Source: Pseudobdellovibrionaceae bacterium
Lineage (GTDB): Bacteria; Bdellovibrionota; Bdellovibrionia; Bdellovibrionales; UBA1609
DNA: 64,000 bases
NCBI GenBank assembly: GCA_020635075.1
Contig: JACKAM010000002.1
Location: 124,001-188,000 of the forward strand
Direction of reading: 5' to 3'
Translations under genes and position numbers: made by a program
In this document: in pieces, positions 25,513 through 34,336 of the stretch
Position numbering within the stretch: position 1 is the stretch's first letter
Layout: every line of letters begins with the position of its first letter
Notes under the pieces: model-generated
What the model was told of the DNA's origin: nothing
Seen by the model: only the letters and a program-made list of their open reading frames with translations
Databases searched by the model: none

Positions 25513-28095
25513 TCACACCTTTATTTTTGGAGACCTGATCTGCACGGCGAACTCATCCTCATCCTCTTCATCTTCACTTTCGCCTGCACCTTCAGATTCT
25601 GCTCGAGGTGGGGTCATCCCACCCGCAGCCTTATGTCCACTGTTGGCAACCAGGCTGTCCTCATCTAGCAGATCATCTATCAAAGCCTCTGCTGTCTTGA
25701 CTTTTAGGTCAACCTGAGCAAATCCACCCTCGTCATCCTCGCCATCCAATCCCAACTCAAACTCGTCGAGTTCGAGGCCTGGATCGCTCTTGATCATATC
25801 CAATTCCACCGATTTGTCGGCAACCATAGCATCAGCATCCAATTGCAGCCCCTCACCCGGGCTGTTAGTCACCAAAGGTCGATTCACTTTTGGTGGCGAG
25901 GGTGGTGTTCTATCTGTAAGCAGCTGGTCAGAATTCTGTTTTTTACCTTCTTCAGCAATCTCCTCACCCTCACCTGGCGACTCTCCAAAGACTTGATCGT
26001 GATTGATCACCTTTCCGACAAAAGTAATTTCGTCCTCTGCGGGCGCTGCTGGGAGATGATCGGCTGCCGTTCCAGATAGCGGCTTCATCTCATCCAGATT
26101 AGGCGCAGGCGTCTTTTCTAGGCTGGACAGCACTTCGTCCTCATTGGCCTGATCATCTTCAGTATTGTGCACTGACAGGATTTTGATACCACTCCCCTCT
26201 TCAATAGAAATGGATGACAAGGTCATTTCCTCCAGTTCCTTCTGAGGAGTCATGATCTTCATTGTTTCCTCATCACTAAAGGCTCTGCGCTCGACACCAA
26301 CCAAAGGCAAGGTCACGCGAACTTCAGTCCCTACCCCGACCTCTGAGGAGATATGAATTTCTCCATCAATTCCACTAAGAATACGTTTGACCATGGTCAA
26401 ACCTAATCCTGACTTCTCCTCACGTGCCTGAGTCGTGAAGAATGGGTCAAAAACTTTGCTCAGATCCTCACGGGAAATCCCTTTTCCAGAATCCTTAAAA
26501 ACAATCGTAATCTTCTGTCCCTTTGCCTCAGTCCACACCTCCAACTCCCTTTTGGCGGAGGTTTCCATTGCGGCAACGGCATTGTGAATGATCTCGTCAA
26601 TCACAAAGCGAAAAGACTTGGGTGCCACCATGACAGGTCCATTTTCTTCCAGACTCTTTTTCAGATGAACACCCTTATCCTGAAGTACAGTCCGTAGTGA
26701 GGCCAATGATGAAAGTAGGGTATCCTGCAGATCAACTTTCTCCACTGAGCCAGACTCATCCCCCACCAGCTGTTCCAGATTCTCGAGAACCTCTCGCACA
26801 CGCCGCGACTCTCTTTCGATAACCACGAAATGCTGCTTAAGTTTGTCGTCTTCTCCCGCCTTGGACCGAGCCAGTTGAGCGTGCCCCAAAATAGCGGCCA
26901 TTGAGGGACGCAGGGAATCCACCAATCCCAGCCCCATCTCTTTGAGAATTTCAGCTTTATCAATTTCCGGAGCCGGCGCCGGAGCCGCTGGCAATGTCCC
27001 AACTCCACTTTCGTCACTCTCAAGTCGGTCGAGGACCGGAGCGACTGATAGACCCGGCGGTCTCTCTGGTATGCCACCACTTAAACGAACCAATTCCTCA
27101 CGGACATCTTCAAGGTCTTTGTTGCGATCATCTGGAACCAAAAAGGATTGTCCACTCGCCAACCTTTGGACGGCCTCCTTTAGGGTCTCAAAACTCAGGT
27201 TTTGTCTACGCAACAACGCAAGCGTGAGAGCCCCGGCCAAAAGAGCTAAGGCCAGAGCCATTCCAGCTAGGTTAAACAAATATCCCGGAAGATAATGGCC
27301 TGCCGTATCCAAAGGGTTAGTCAATACAACGTAGAGGTTCGAATCACCCAGCCTCTCATAAGCAAAGACGGTCGATTCACCCTCCATATTTTTGGCCTCG
27401 CCCGACGCCGCCACCGACAACTGGGCTAATAGCAATTCCACTGCCGGATGATTCACAATTTGTGCTCCGACATACTGAGGTGTGGTGTAGGCCAGTGCAA
27501 AACCTTTGTCGTCAACAAGAATCAACTCTGCACTTTGCGCTTTATAAAAGCCACCCAGGTCAGAAAAGGTCTGCGGCCCCAGAATTCCTACAGCAATCCC
27601 CTTACTGCCGTCCTGACTTTGGGCCTCAACCAACATGGCAAATACAGGTCGTCCGTTTTCTTCAGTCAAGCGCGCCCAGATGACCGAACGTTCCTTAACC
27701 ACCAACAAGGGCAGGTGCTCCTTTTGTTTGTCAAACACCGCCAAAGAAAACCGTTTGCTCCACTCGGGTTTAACCGCCATCCAGGATATGGTGCGACGGT
27801 CGCCCATCCAGGCGACCGCCAGAAAATCACCCAATCCCTTACGTTCCCTCAAGGCTGCCTGCGAAGGAGCAAGCCCTGAAGCCTCTTCCTCGACTCGGTT
27901 GAGAAGCTGACGGGTGAGATCACCGATTTGAATTTGCAGAGTGTGGCGGGCAAACGAGACTTGGTTCTCAGTCAACAATTTAAGCTGTTCTCTTTGATCA
28001 TCTGCAACTGTGCCTGAAAACCTGAGGCCAGCAAGCAAAGCCATTAGTAGCACCGAGCCCACAATCACGGCGACAATTTTTATTTTGTTCGTCAT
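25513..28095 (-). CDS. Histidine-kinase-like sensor with Asp at the phospho-acceptor site
   Basis: This 860-residue protein has a first transmembrane helix at about residues 6-27, a periplasmic sensor region up to about 267, and a second helix at about 268-290 (MALALALLAGALTLALL). A HAMP-like stretch follows, then a HisKA-like helix reading VDSLRPSMAAILGHAQLA, where kinases read AHEIRNPLAAILGHAQLA. The histidine is replaced by D393 (codon GAT, one base from CAT). The HATPase domain (about 485-600) looks intact: N-box DEIIHNAV, G1 DSGKGIS, F-box and GLGLTM. A 250-residue acidic, probably disordered tail follows. It is the first gene of the long run; a promoter candidate lies at 28220-28249. 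Confidence 0.8.
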   Translation of the reverse strand: MTNKIKIVAVIVGSVLLMALLAGLRFSGTVADDQREQLKLLTENQVSFARHTLQIQIGDLTRQLLNRVEEEASGLAPSQAALRERKGLGDFLAVAWMGDRRTISWMAVKPEWSKRFSLAVFDKQKEHLPLLVVKERSVIWARLTEENGRPVFAMLVEAQSQDGSKGIAVGILGPQTFSDLGGFYKAQSAELILVDDKGFALAYTTPQYVGAQIVNHPAVELLLAQLSVAASGEAKNMEGESTVFAYERLGDSNLYVVLTNPLDTAGHYLPGYLFNLAGMALALALLAGALTLALLRRQNLSFETLKEAVQRLASGQSFLVPDDRNKDLEDVREELVRLSGGIPERPPGLSVAPVLDRLESDESGVGTLPAAPAPAPEIDKAEILKEMGLGLVDSLRPSMAAILGHAQLARSKAGEDDKLKQHFVVIERESRRVREVLENLEQLVGDESGSVEKVDLQDTLLSSLASLRTVLQDKGVHLKKSLEENGPVMVAPKSFRFVIDEIIHNAVAAMETSAKRELEVWTEAKGQKITIVFKDSGKGISREDLSKVFDPFFTTQAREEKSGLGLTMVKRILSGIDGEIHISSEVGVGTEVRVTLPLVGVERRAFSDEETMKIMTPQKELEEMTLSSISIEEGSGIKILSVHNTEDDQANEDEVLSSLEKTPAPNLDEMKPLSGTAADHLPAAPAEDEITFVGKVINHDQVFGESPGEGEEIAEEGKKQNSDQLLTDRTPPSPPKVNRPLVTNSPGEGLQLDADAMVADKSVELDMIKSDPGLELDEFELGLDGEDDEGGFAQVDLKVKTAEALIDDLLDEDSLVANSGHKAAGGMTPPRAESEGAGESEDEEDEDEFAVQIRSPKIKV

Positions 28096-28219
28096 GACAC
28101 CATCCTTAGCCTAGATATGGAATCCTCTTCCCCTTCACCAACCCGTCCTGGGTCGAGATCGCGGCGAAGGCAAACGAACTTCGACAACCTTCCCCACAAA
28201 GCAATAAGTTCCCGAAGTT

Positions 28220-28249
28220 ATTCTACTTTTAGGAGAAGCCTGGAATCAA
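28220..28249 (-). promoter_or_regulatory. Candidate sigma-70 promoter of the 28.1-13.5 kb minus-strand run
   Basis: On the minus strand TTGATT (28249-28244), an 18-base spacer and TAGAAT (28225-28220) form a -35/-10 pair about 125 bases before the kinase-like gene. TAGAAT matches TATAAT at five of six positions. It is the best promoter-like pair seen in this divergent gap (28096-28357). The rest of the gap holds AACTTCG/CGAAGTT inverted arms (28177-28183 and 28213-28219) and nothing else obvious. Confidence 0.45.
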
Positions 28250-28340
28250 GTCTAGCCCCTACCAAGAGGGTCCTTTTCATTCGAATGACACATGGTGTAA
28301 GGTAGTCGAATAGGAACATTTCCCTCGTAGGGACCATCTC

Positions 28341-28349
28341 TGCTATAAG
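28341..28349 (+). promoter_or_regulatory. Extended -10 element upstream of nadB
   Basis: TGCTATAAG is an extended -10 (TGNTATAAT with one mismatch) lying 8 bases before the first nadB ATG. No -35 is seen at the right distance. Transcription from here would start close to the ATG at 28358, leaving almost no leader. If so, the second ATG (28367), preceded by GGCGGCG, could be the used start. Confidence 0.3.
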
Positions 28350-28357
28350 GCCCAACT

Positions 28358-29962
28358 ATGGCGGCGATGACAGACATTTTAGTGATTGGTTCTGGCTTGG
28401 CTGGGTTGTCCTTTGCTCTGAAGGCAGCCGAGTTTGCTCGGGTAACTTTGGTCACAAAATCCTCACTTGAAAATACCAATACTCGACTTGCTCAAGGCGG
28501 TGTTGCAGCCGTCACCTCCAGGGAAGACAGTCTGGAAAGTCACATCCGCGACACTTTGGAGGCCGGAGCTGGGCTGTGCAAGGAGGATGTGGTTCGCTAT
28601 GTGGTTGAGCAGGGCGCGCGGAGAATCAATGATCTCACCGACTGGGGAGTCAAGTTTGATCTGGCCGACAGCCAGGACTTTGCCCTAACAAGGGAAGGGG
28701 GCCACAGTCATCGCCGGATCCTCCATATCGCCGATCAAACCGGCGCCGGCATCCACGGTCCCCTGCTTGAAAAGGTAAAAAGCCACCCGGGAATTCAGAT
28801 TTTGGAAAACCACTTGGCTATTGATCTTATTCTCAACAAGCAGTTGAACCCCTATGACTTTAGTCCAGATCGCTGCCTGGGAGCGTATGTTCTCAACAAA
28901 GAGACCGAAGAGGTGGAGCCGGTGCTGGCTCGTGGCGTGGTTCTTGCGACCGGGGGGGCCGGTAAGGTCTACCTTTACACCAGTAACTGGAGTGGTGCCA
29001 CCGGTGACGGCATCGCCATGGCCTACCGAGCCGGTGCAAGAGTGGCCAACCTTGAATTCATGCAGTTCCACCCGACATGCCTCTATCACCCCCATGCCCG
29101 AAACTTTCTCATCTCGGAGGCCTTGCGCGGTGAAGGTGGGGAGCTCGTTGACGGTAGTGGCCAGGCTTTCATGAAAAAATATCATCCATCAGGCAGCCTT
29201 GCTCCCCGAGATATCGTTGCTCGCTCCATTGATGCGGAAATGAAAAGATCCGGGGCCGACTGCGTCTATTTGAATATGACTCATCACTCAAGAGAGTATT
29301 TGGAAAGTCGATTCCCGGCGATCTTTCAAAGATGTTTGGAGTTGGGAATTGATATCTCTCGATTGCCAATTCCCGTGGTGCCAGCTGCCCATTATCTTTG
29401 TGGAGGAATTCTCACTAACCTGGATGGACAGACCGATTTAAAGGGACTCTATGCCCTGGGAGAGTGTGCGCAGACGGGCCTCCATGGAGCCAACCGCCTT
29501 GCTTCCAACTCTTTGCTGGAATGTTTGGTGTTTGCCCATGCCGCAAGTGAACATCTTAAACAAAATATGAATCACCTGGAGCCCAGTCAAAGTGAACCAC
29601 CCCCATGGAATGTTCACGACAAAGAGGACTCAGACGAATTAATTGTGGTGAGTCATATGTGGGATGAAATTCGCAGATTGATGTGGAATTATGTGGGTAT
29701 TGTCCGCTCTAGGCGCCGACTTGAGAGAGCCCAGCACCGACTGACCAATATCCTTAACGAATTTCAGGAATATTACTCGAATTTCCGCACCCATTCGGAC
29801 ATCGTAGAACTGAGGAACATCGCCCTAGTGGCGGATTTAACTGTCAAATGCGCGCTCAATCGCCATGAATCGAGAGGGATTCATTTTAGCCTGGATTATC
29901 CACCTGGAGACCTGGCAGCGGGCGGCCGCGATACTATTTTGGATCCGACGGTTAACGCCTAA
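28358..29962 (+). CDS. nadB: L-aspartate oxidase
   Basis: This 534-residue flavoenzyme has an N-terminal FAD site GSGLAGLSFAL, RLAQGGVAAV, the substrate-site segment HSHRRILHIADQTG, APRDIVARSID with the catalytic Arg, and LYALGECAQTGLHGANRLASNSLLE near the C-terminal FAD contact. A helical C-terminal domain follows from about residue 430. It oxidises L-aspartate to iminoaspartate in NAD synthesis. No nadA or nadC is adjacent in the window. Start codon uncertainty: 28358 or the in-frame ATG at 28367. It is transcribed away from the kinase-like gene. Confidence 0.94.
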   Translation: MAAMTDILVIGSGLAGLSFALKAAEFARVTLVTKSSLENTNTRLAQGGVAAVTSREDSLESHIRDTLEAGAGLCKEDVVRYVVEQGARRINDLTDWGVKFDLADSQDFALTREGGHSHRRILHIADQTGAGIHGPLLEKVKSHPGIQILENHLAIDLILNKQLNPYDFSPDRCLGAYVLNKETEEVEPVLARGVVLATGGAGKVYLYTSNWSGATGDGIAMAYRAGARVANLEFMQFHPTCLYHPHARNFLISEALRGEGGELVDGSGQAFMKKYHPSGSLAPRDIVARSIDAEMKRSGADCVYLNMTHHSREYLESRFPAIFQRCLELGIDISRLPIPVVPAAHYLCGGILTNLDGQTDLKGLYALGECAQTGLHGANRLASNSLLECLVFAHAASEHLKQNMNHLEPSQSEPPPWNVHDKEDSDELIVVSHMWDEIRRLMWNYVGIVRSRRRLERAQHRLTNILNEFQEYYSNFRTHSDIVELRNIALVADLTVKCALNRHESRGIHFSLDYPPGDLAAGGRDTILDPTVNA

Positions 29963-29978
29963 ATCTCCACCTCTTTTG

Positions 29979-30524
29979 TTAGGTGCCTGGGGAACCCGCG
30001 CCGCTACCACCGCCCTGGAAACGAAAGACAAAGCCAAAACCGATATACAAAGAGGTACCTGGGTTAACGTTGAACTTCATTTCCCCCCGAAACCACACAG
30101 TTGGTGAAATATTGGCATAAAGCCCTCCACCCACATGTCCGCCTCCGAAGATCTTCTTTTCCTTCCCAGCCCCTTTGAACTGAGTCGCATCAGCACCAAA
30201 ATACAGAATGCCCACTAGACCTTCGATCGGCATATCGGCGCGCAAACTCAGATGAAGATTCGTCCACTCCGCCCCGCGAGCATTGCCCCCGATTCCACCG
30301 AATTCGACGAATCCCTGGCCCATTCGATAGCCACCACGTAACCCCCAAAGGGGCATGATTTCGGTGACGCCATCAATTTGCGCCGGCAGCAAGTTACCTA
30401 GATGAAAACCGAACTCACTGGTGATGTTTGCATTGGGGTCGGCATCCGGCTGTTGAGCGTAAACCTGAACAGGTAGAGAGAGAGTCAGGAAAAACAGGAA
30501 TAAAGACCAGTGATGACGAATCAT
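29979..30524 (-). CDS. Small outer-membrane beta-barrel protein
   Basis: This 181-residue protein has a signal peptide (about residues 1-24, ending VQVYAQ), and the mature part has alternating strands such as GLRGGYRMGQGFVEFGGIGG and SPTVWFRGEMKFNVNPG. It is probably an 8-strand barrel. The last residues are Gly/Ser-rich rather than ending in Phe. A TTG at 30530 is an alternative start; the ATG at 30524 is preferred as it gives a normal signal peptide. It is convergent with nadB and divergent from the hydrolase gene. Function unknown. Confidence 0.6.
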   Translation of the reverse strand: MIRHHWSLFLFFLTLSLPVQVYAQQPDADPNANITSEFGFHLGNLLPAQIDGVTEIMPLWGLRGGYRMGQGFVEFGGIGGNARGAEWTNLHLSLRADMPIEGLVGILYFGADATQFKGAGKEKKIFGGGHVGGGLYANISPTVWFRGEMKFNVNPGTSLYIGFGFVFRFQGGGSGAGSPGT

Positions 30525-30614
30525 ATTCAATCATATGTTAAAAGTTTCCAGGGCCATAAGGCAAGGAACAATGGCGCTTGACCAGGAAAGGGGCTAGACT
30601 CAATATACGAAACC

Positions 30615-31457
30615 ATGAAGCGATTTGAAACCACCTTTAATGGAACCAAGGGAACGGAGCTCTTTTACCAGACTTGGCAAGTGCCAAATCCGGTAGGAAC
30701 TCTTGTCGTGACTCACGGACTTGCGGAACATAGCGAATGCTACCACGATTTTGCTCTGGTCATGACCAAAGCAAAGTGGAATGTCGTTGGTTGGGATATG
30801 CGCGGCCATGGCCGCTCGGAAGGCAAGCGGGGATACGTTGAAGACTTCGGCGATTATGTCAGCGATCTTAGACTTTTGTCGGAGCACCTGTTTGAACAGG
30901 AAAAGCTGGCGGCCAAGGGACCCGTGGTTTGTTTCGCTCACTCTATGGGTGGCTTGATTGCCCTAAGAGCCATGGTCAATTTTGGTGATATGGGGTATAG
31001 GGCGATGGCGTTGAGCGCGCCTCTTCTGGGCGTGGGAGTCGATGTCCCTAAGGCAAAAGAAAAGATCGCCCAGTGGGCTGGCAGGTGGCTACCCAAACTC
31101 ACTCTTTACAATGAAATCCGTTATGAGGACCTTTCCCGGGATGAAGAAGTCCTTAAGGCCTATGAAAGAGACCCTCTCAGGCACGACAAAATCTCGCCTC
31201 ATGTCTTTCTTGGTATGCTTGAGAACATGCAAGTGGTCATTGGTGAGGCGGGGCAGATACAAATTCCGGTTCTTTTGCAGTTGAGTGGCCACGACAAAAT
31301 CGTCAGTACTCCGGTTGCCGAGAATTTTTTTGAGCTGCTTTCGACGCCAAAGAAATACCTCCAAATCTATCCGGACAGTTATCATGAGATCTATAACGAT
31401 TTGGATAAGGACCTTGCCTTTCGCCATCTCAAGGAGTTCCTCAGTGAATTGGTGTAG
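30615..31457 (+). CDS. Alpha/beta hydrolase, monoacylglycerol-lipase-like
   Basis: This 280-residue protein has the alpha/beta hydrolase fold: oxyanion region VTHGLAEHSECY, nucleophile elbow AHSMGG with S110, catalytic acid in LSGHDKIVSTP and catalytic His in PDSYHEIYND. This pattern is typical of monoacylglycerol lipase and lysophospholipase L2-like enzymes (Hydrolase_4). There is no signal peptide, so it acts in the cytoplasm or at the inner membrane. A lipoprotein gene starts inside its last 14 bases, so the two are co-translated. Confidence 0.85.
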   Translation: MKRFETTFNGTKGTELFYQTWQVPNPVGTLVVTHGLAEHSECYHDFALVMTKAKWNVVGWDMRGHGRSEGKRGYVEDFGDYVSDLRLLSEHLFEQEKLAAKGPVVCFAHSMGGLIALRAMVNFGDMGYRAMALSAPLLGVGVDVPKAKEKIAQWAGRWLPKLTLYNEIRYEDLSRDEEVLKAYERDPLRHDKISPHVFLGMLENMQVVIGEAGQIQIPVLLQLSGHDKIVSTPVAENFFELLSTPKKYLQIYPDSYHEIYNDLDKDLAFRHLKEFLSELV

Positions 31458-32067
31458 CTGGATACGCAATGCCCTAACAGCTGGATTGGTGCTTTCTATA
31501 TTTTTATTGTGGGGTTGCGCTTCTTCAGAGATTTACAATTCTGGAGCTGTGCCGCCGGTAGATTCAAGTGAGTATGAGGACGTACTGGAAAAATTCACTC
31601 GCCATGACCGACAGTACTCGGGCTTTTACCAGACTTATGAAGTTAAAGGGACTCTCCTGAACTCCGAGGTCAATCGACTGATTCTGCAAAACAAAGGATT
31701 TTATCACCAGTGGGACGCTGAAAAGGCTAGAAAAGAACGAGAGAAGACCATTCAGGAAATGTCCAGCGAATCGTCATTCTTTTTTAGCTTTTTTACCCCG
31801 GAAAGAGATCATAACGATCTTAATAAAGGAACCTCTATTTGGAAGGTCTACCTAGAGGTCAACGGCGTTCGCTACGATGGTCGGGTGGTCAAACGCAATG
31901 ACAAGCTGGCCGATTTGGTAACAGTTTATCACTATCATAATCGCTGGAGCACCCCCTACAAGGTCTACTTCAAAATTCCTATGACGGCCGTTGAACAGGC
32001 AAGTTCAAAAATCGTATTTACCAGTTCCCTGGGAACCACGACCTTCGAATTTCCCTCGATCAAGTAA
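31444..32067 (+). CDS. Lipoprotein translationally coupled to the lipase-like gene
   Basis: This 207-residue protein is read from a GTG at 31444 that lies inside the end of the hydrolase gene and has AAGGAG 7 bases upstream. This start yields a lipoprotein signal with lipobox LLWGC at about residues 21-25. Longer readings would begin in shadow sequence. The mature part is charged, then has beta-rich segments (WKVYLEVNGVRYDGRVVKRN, then SSKIVFTSSLGTTTFEFP). No family is recognised. It is convergent with the phosphatase-superfamily gene, 11 bases apart. Confidence 0.65.
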   Translation: MNWCSWIRNALTAGLVLSIFLLWGCASSEIYNSGAVPPVDSSEYEDVLEKFTRHDRQYSGFYQTYEVKGTLLNSEVNRLILQNKGFYHQWDAEKARKEREKTIQEMSSESSFFFSFFTPERDHNDLNKGTSIWKVYLEVNGVRYDGRVVKRNDKLADLVTVYHYHNRWSTPYKVYFKIPMTAVEQASSKIVFTSSLGTTTFEFPSIK

Positions 32068-32078
32068 GATTTCACCCC

Positions 32079-34307
32079 TCAGTCGGCAAAGACTTTGATA
32101 ATCGGCTGGCCATCAAACCGAACCGGCTTTCTTAATCCGGTTGGCTGCAGCCCAACCGGGGACTTGCCTCGATGATCCCGATTTATCAGCCCCAGGATGG
32201 TGGGAAGATAGTCCAAGTTAAAGACAACATCGTCCACCACCTGCCCTCGCATCACTCCCGGACCGGAAAACATCATGGTGGAGCGTACAGACTCTCTAAT
32301 CATCATCCCATGGTGTGCCTGAGAGTAGTCCTCCCCGCACTCAAAAATGAAACCATGCTTCGGTCCCAGAAGAAGATCGGGCCTTTCAGCCACTTCCTGA
32401 GCCTTTCCCTCAGAGCGGGAAAGCATCAACCTAGGAATTGCACCGACCACCGTTGGGTAATAGGTATTCACATAACGATCAGTCCACTCCTTGAACGTGT
32501 GAAACTGCCTCATCCAAGCTCGGTCCGTCACCCCCCGGGTCTGAGTGCGGGGGTGGTTGAAATAGCCGAAGGGATCAGGAGCCCAGTGGAACTCGAAATC
32601 GATTCTTCCAGAACTGTCCTGAGAGAAACTTTTGATCGGGCGGTACATGTACTCTGGCTCACCAGAACGTCCGAAGCGAGTAACAATCAGGCCCTGATTA
32701 CCGCTGTGCTTATGCACGACTAGAACATCCTCAGCGGAATCAATGCCCTCGGCGCGCACGTTAGAATTGCGATTGAAATCATCATGATTAATTCTCACCA
32801 CCAGCCAATCGAGTGGTTTGTGCCCAATCTTCTCCCTCAATTGCTCATATCGGTATTGAAGATCCGGATCGCCATCCTTGTATCCCGGATAAATCCTTAA
32901 ACTGCTCATGCGAATCGCATCGAAGTCTGCCAGCAAATTGCGGACAACCGGACGACCCTCCTCGTCGATCCCTACTTTGTAATGGGTGAGATCATACCAG
33001 TTGTTAACCTCATTCCATTTATTGGAATCAAATGAACTCTTGGGAAGGTAAACGGTTTGCGAACTTGATACCGCCGCCTGAATCTGATCTGGATCTGTTT
33101 TGTGAAGCTGGGCGCAGGTCCCATAGTCCTTATATAATTCCTGTCTGACGTTGGTGCACTGGCTGGAATGAAGAGCCAATTCCTTAAGGTTTAAATTTCG
33201 AAAAAAATCGCCCTCGGCCCCACCAAACATGGAAAAACGCCCCTCAGTGGCGAAAGCTCCGGTGACGTTAAAGTCATAATCGATGAAATTCACATCGTTC
33301 ATTCTGCCGGACAGGTAGTTGCACAGGTTGACACCCGTGATGTCAAACTCTTCGCCCCGCAGAGGATGGTGAATATTGGACTCATACTCTTTTCCGCCCT
33401 GAGAACCGTGATCGCTGACCAGCGCCAGGATACTATTGCGGTACTTACCCTTCCTCATTGCCTGGGCGATTCGACCGATCGCATGGTCGATCTGATACAG
33501 CGTATCCAACCCCTTGTTATGCTCTAGGTGGAAGTAATGGTCACCCCCGGCAATGTAGACACCCAAAAACTTCTTCTTCGGTGTCTCATTGTCCGTCATT
33601 TCCTTCATCATGTGATCAAGTCCTGCCCGATCGAACATATTGAAAAAGCTGTCCTCAAAGAAGAAGCGAATGGCCGCCTTTCTAAAGCCCTGTTGCTCTA
33701 GAAGATCCAAATGCAATAGGGAGCGAATAATACTGCCACCTTTCGGACCATCCCCCAAACCTGGAATCAAATAGCGGGGAAAACGGTCATTGAGTGGGAA
33801 GAAGGTCATAAAGGAATCTGTTTCATCCTCATTATCCTCAAGAAAACCATCCTTATCCACTGTCCCCGCACGAAAGTAGTCCAGGATCACCGTATGATCG
33901 TTCATCTTCATACGGCGATAGGCGCGACCATGACGACGGTTTTCATCCTTAAAGATGTCCTTTCGCCAATCCAGGTAGTTTGTCATTGTCTTGGTTTGTC
34001 GGTTGAAAACTTCATTGCCTTTGAACGAGCTGCGGTCAATGCCGACACCGGAAAGGGTTTCACTCCACGACGGCACGGTAAGGGATAGGGTCGTGTAGGA
34101 ATTGGCCATAACCGTGCCATTTTGATAAAACAGTCGCTTGATGTTGGGCAATTTGTCGGTATTGTAAACCAAGTGATCTAGAAAATCTGGACGTAACCCG
34201 TCAACCATCAGAGCAATAACGGTTGGCGAATCTTCCTCTGCGATTGCTGAAATGACCCCAACCTGCAGCAGCAGGCCAGCCATAACCCCCAAACTTATTT
34301 TTCTCAC
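32079..34307 (-). CDS. Exported alkaline-phosphatase superfamily hydrolase
   Basis: This 742-residue protein has a signal peptide (about residues 1-23, ending VISAIA). The alkaline-phosphatase superfamily metal and nucleophile regions are visible: ALMVDGLRPDFLD (metal Asp), SYTTLSLTVPSW (nucleophile Thr/Ser), GGDHYFHLEHNKG, and LVSDHGSQGG (metal Asp-His); a further His lies near IRESVRSTMMFSG. The pattern fits type I phosphodiesterase/pyrophosphatase or phosphatidyl-headgroup transferases rather than classical PhoA. There are long inserts between the motifs. The GTG start has AGGGG 8 bases upstream. The substrate is unknown. Confidence 0.75.
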   Translation of the reverse strand: MRKISLGVMAGLLLQVGVISAIAEEDSPTVIALMVDGLRPDFLDHLVYNTDKLPNIKRLFYQNGTVMANSYTTLSLTVPSWSETLSGVGIDRSSFKGNEVFNRQTKTMTNYLDWRKDIFKDENRRHGRAYRRMKMNDHTVILDYFRAGTVDKDGFLEDNEDETDSFMTFFPLNDRFPRYLIPGLGDGPKGGSIIRSLLHLDLLEQQGFRKAAIRFFFEDSFFNMFDRAGLDHMMKEMTDNETPKKKFLGVYIAGGDHYFHLEHNKGLDTLYQIDHAIGRIAQAMRKGKYRNSILALVSDHGSQGGKEYESNIHHPLRGEEFDITGVNLCNYLSGRMNDVNFIDYDFNVTGAFATEGRFSMFGGAEGDFFRNLNLKELALHSSQCTNVRQELYKDYGTCAQLHKTDPDQIQAAVSSSQTVYLPKSSFDSNKWNEVNNWYDLTHYKVGIDEEGRPVVRNLLADFDAIRMSSLRIYPGYKDGDPDLQYRYEQLREKIGHKPLDWLVVRINHDDFNRNSNVRAEGIDSAEDVLVVHKHSGNQGLIVTRFGRSGEPEYMYRPIKSFSQDSSGRIDFEFHWAPDPFGYFNHPRTQTRGVTDRAWMRQFHTFKEWTDRYVNTYYPTVVGAIPRLMLSRSEGKAQEVAERPDLLLGPKHGFIFECGEDYSQAHHGMMIRESVRSTMMFSGPGVMRGQVVDDVVFNLDYLPTILGLINRDHRGKSPVGLQPTGLRKPVRFDGQPIIKVFAD

Positions 34308-34336
34308 CCTAATTACCCCTGTTTTTTACACCCTAT

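Noticed and set aside
28685..29185. 166-residue minus-strand open frame opposite nadB
   Set aside because: Antisense to conserved nadB sequence and no independent support.
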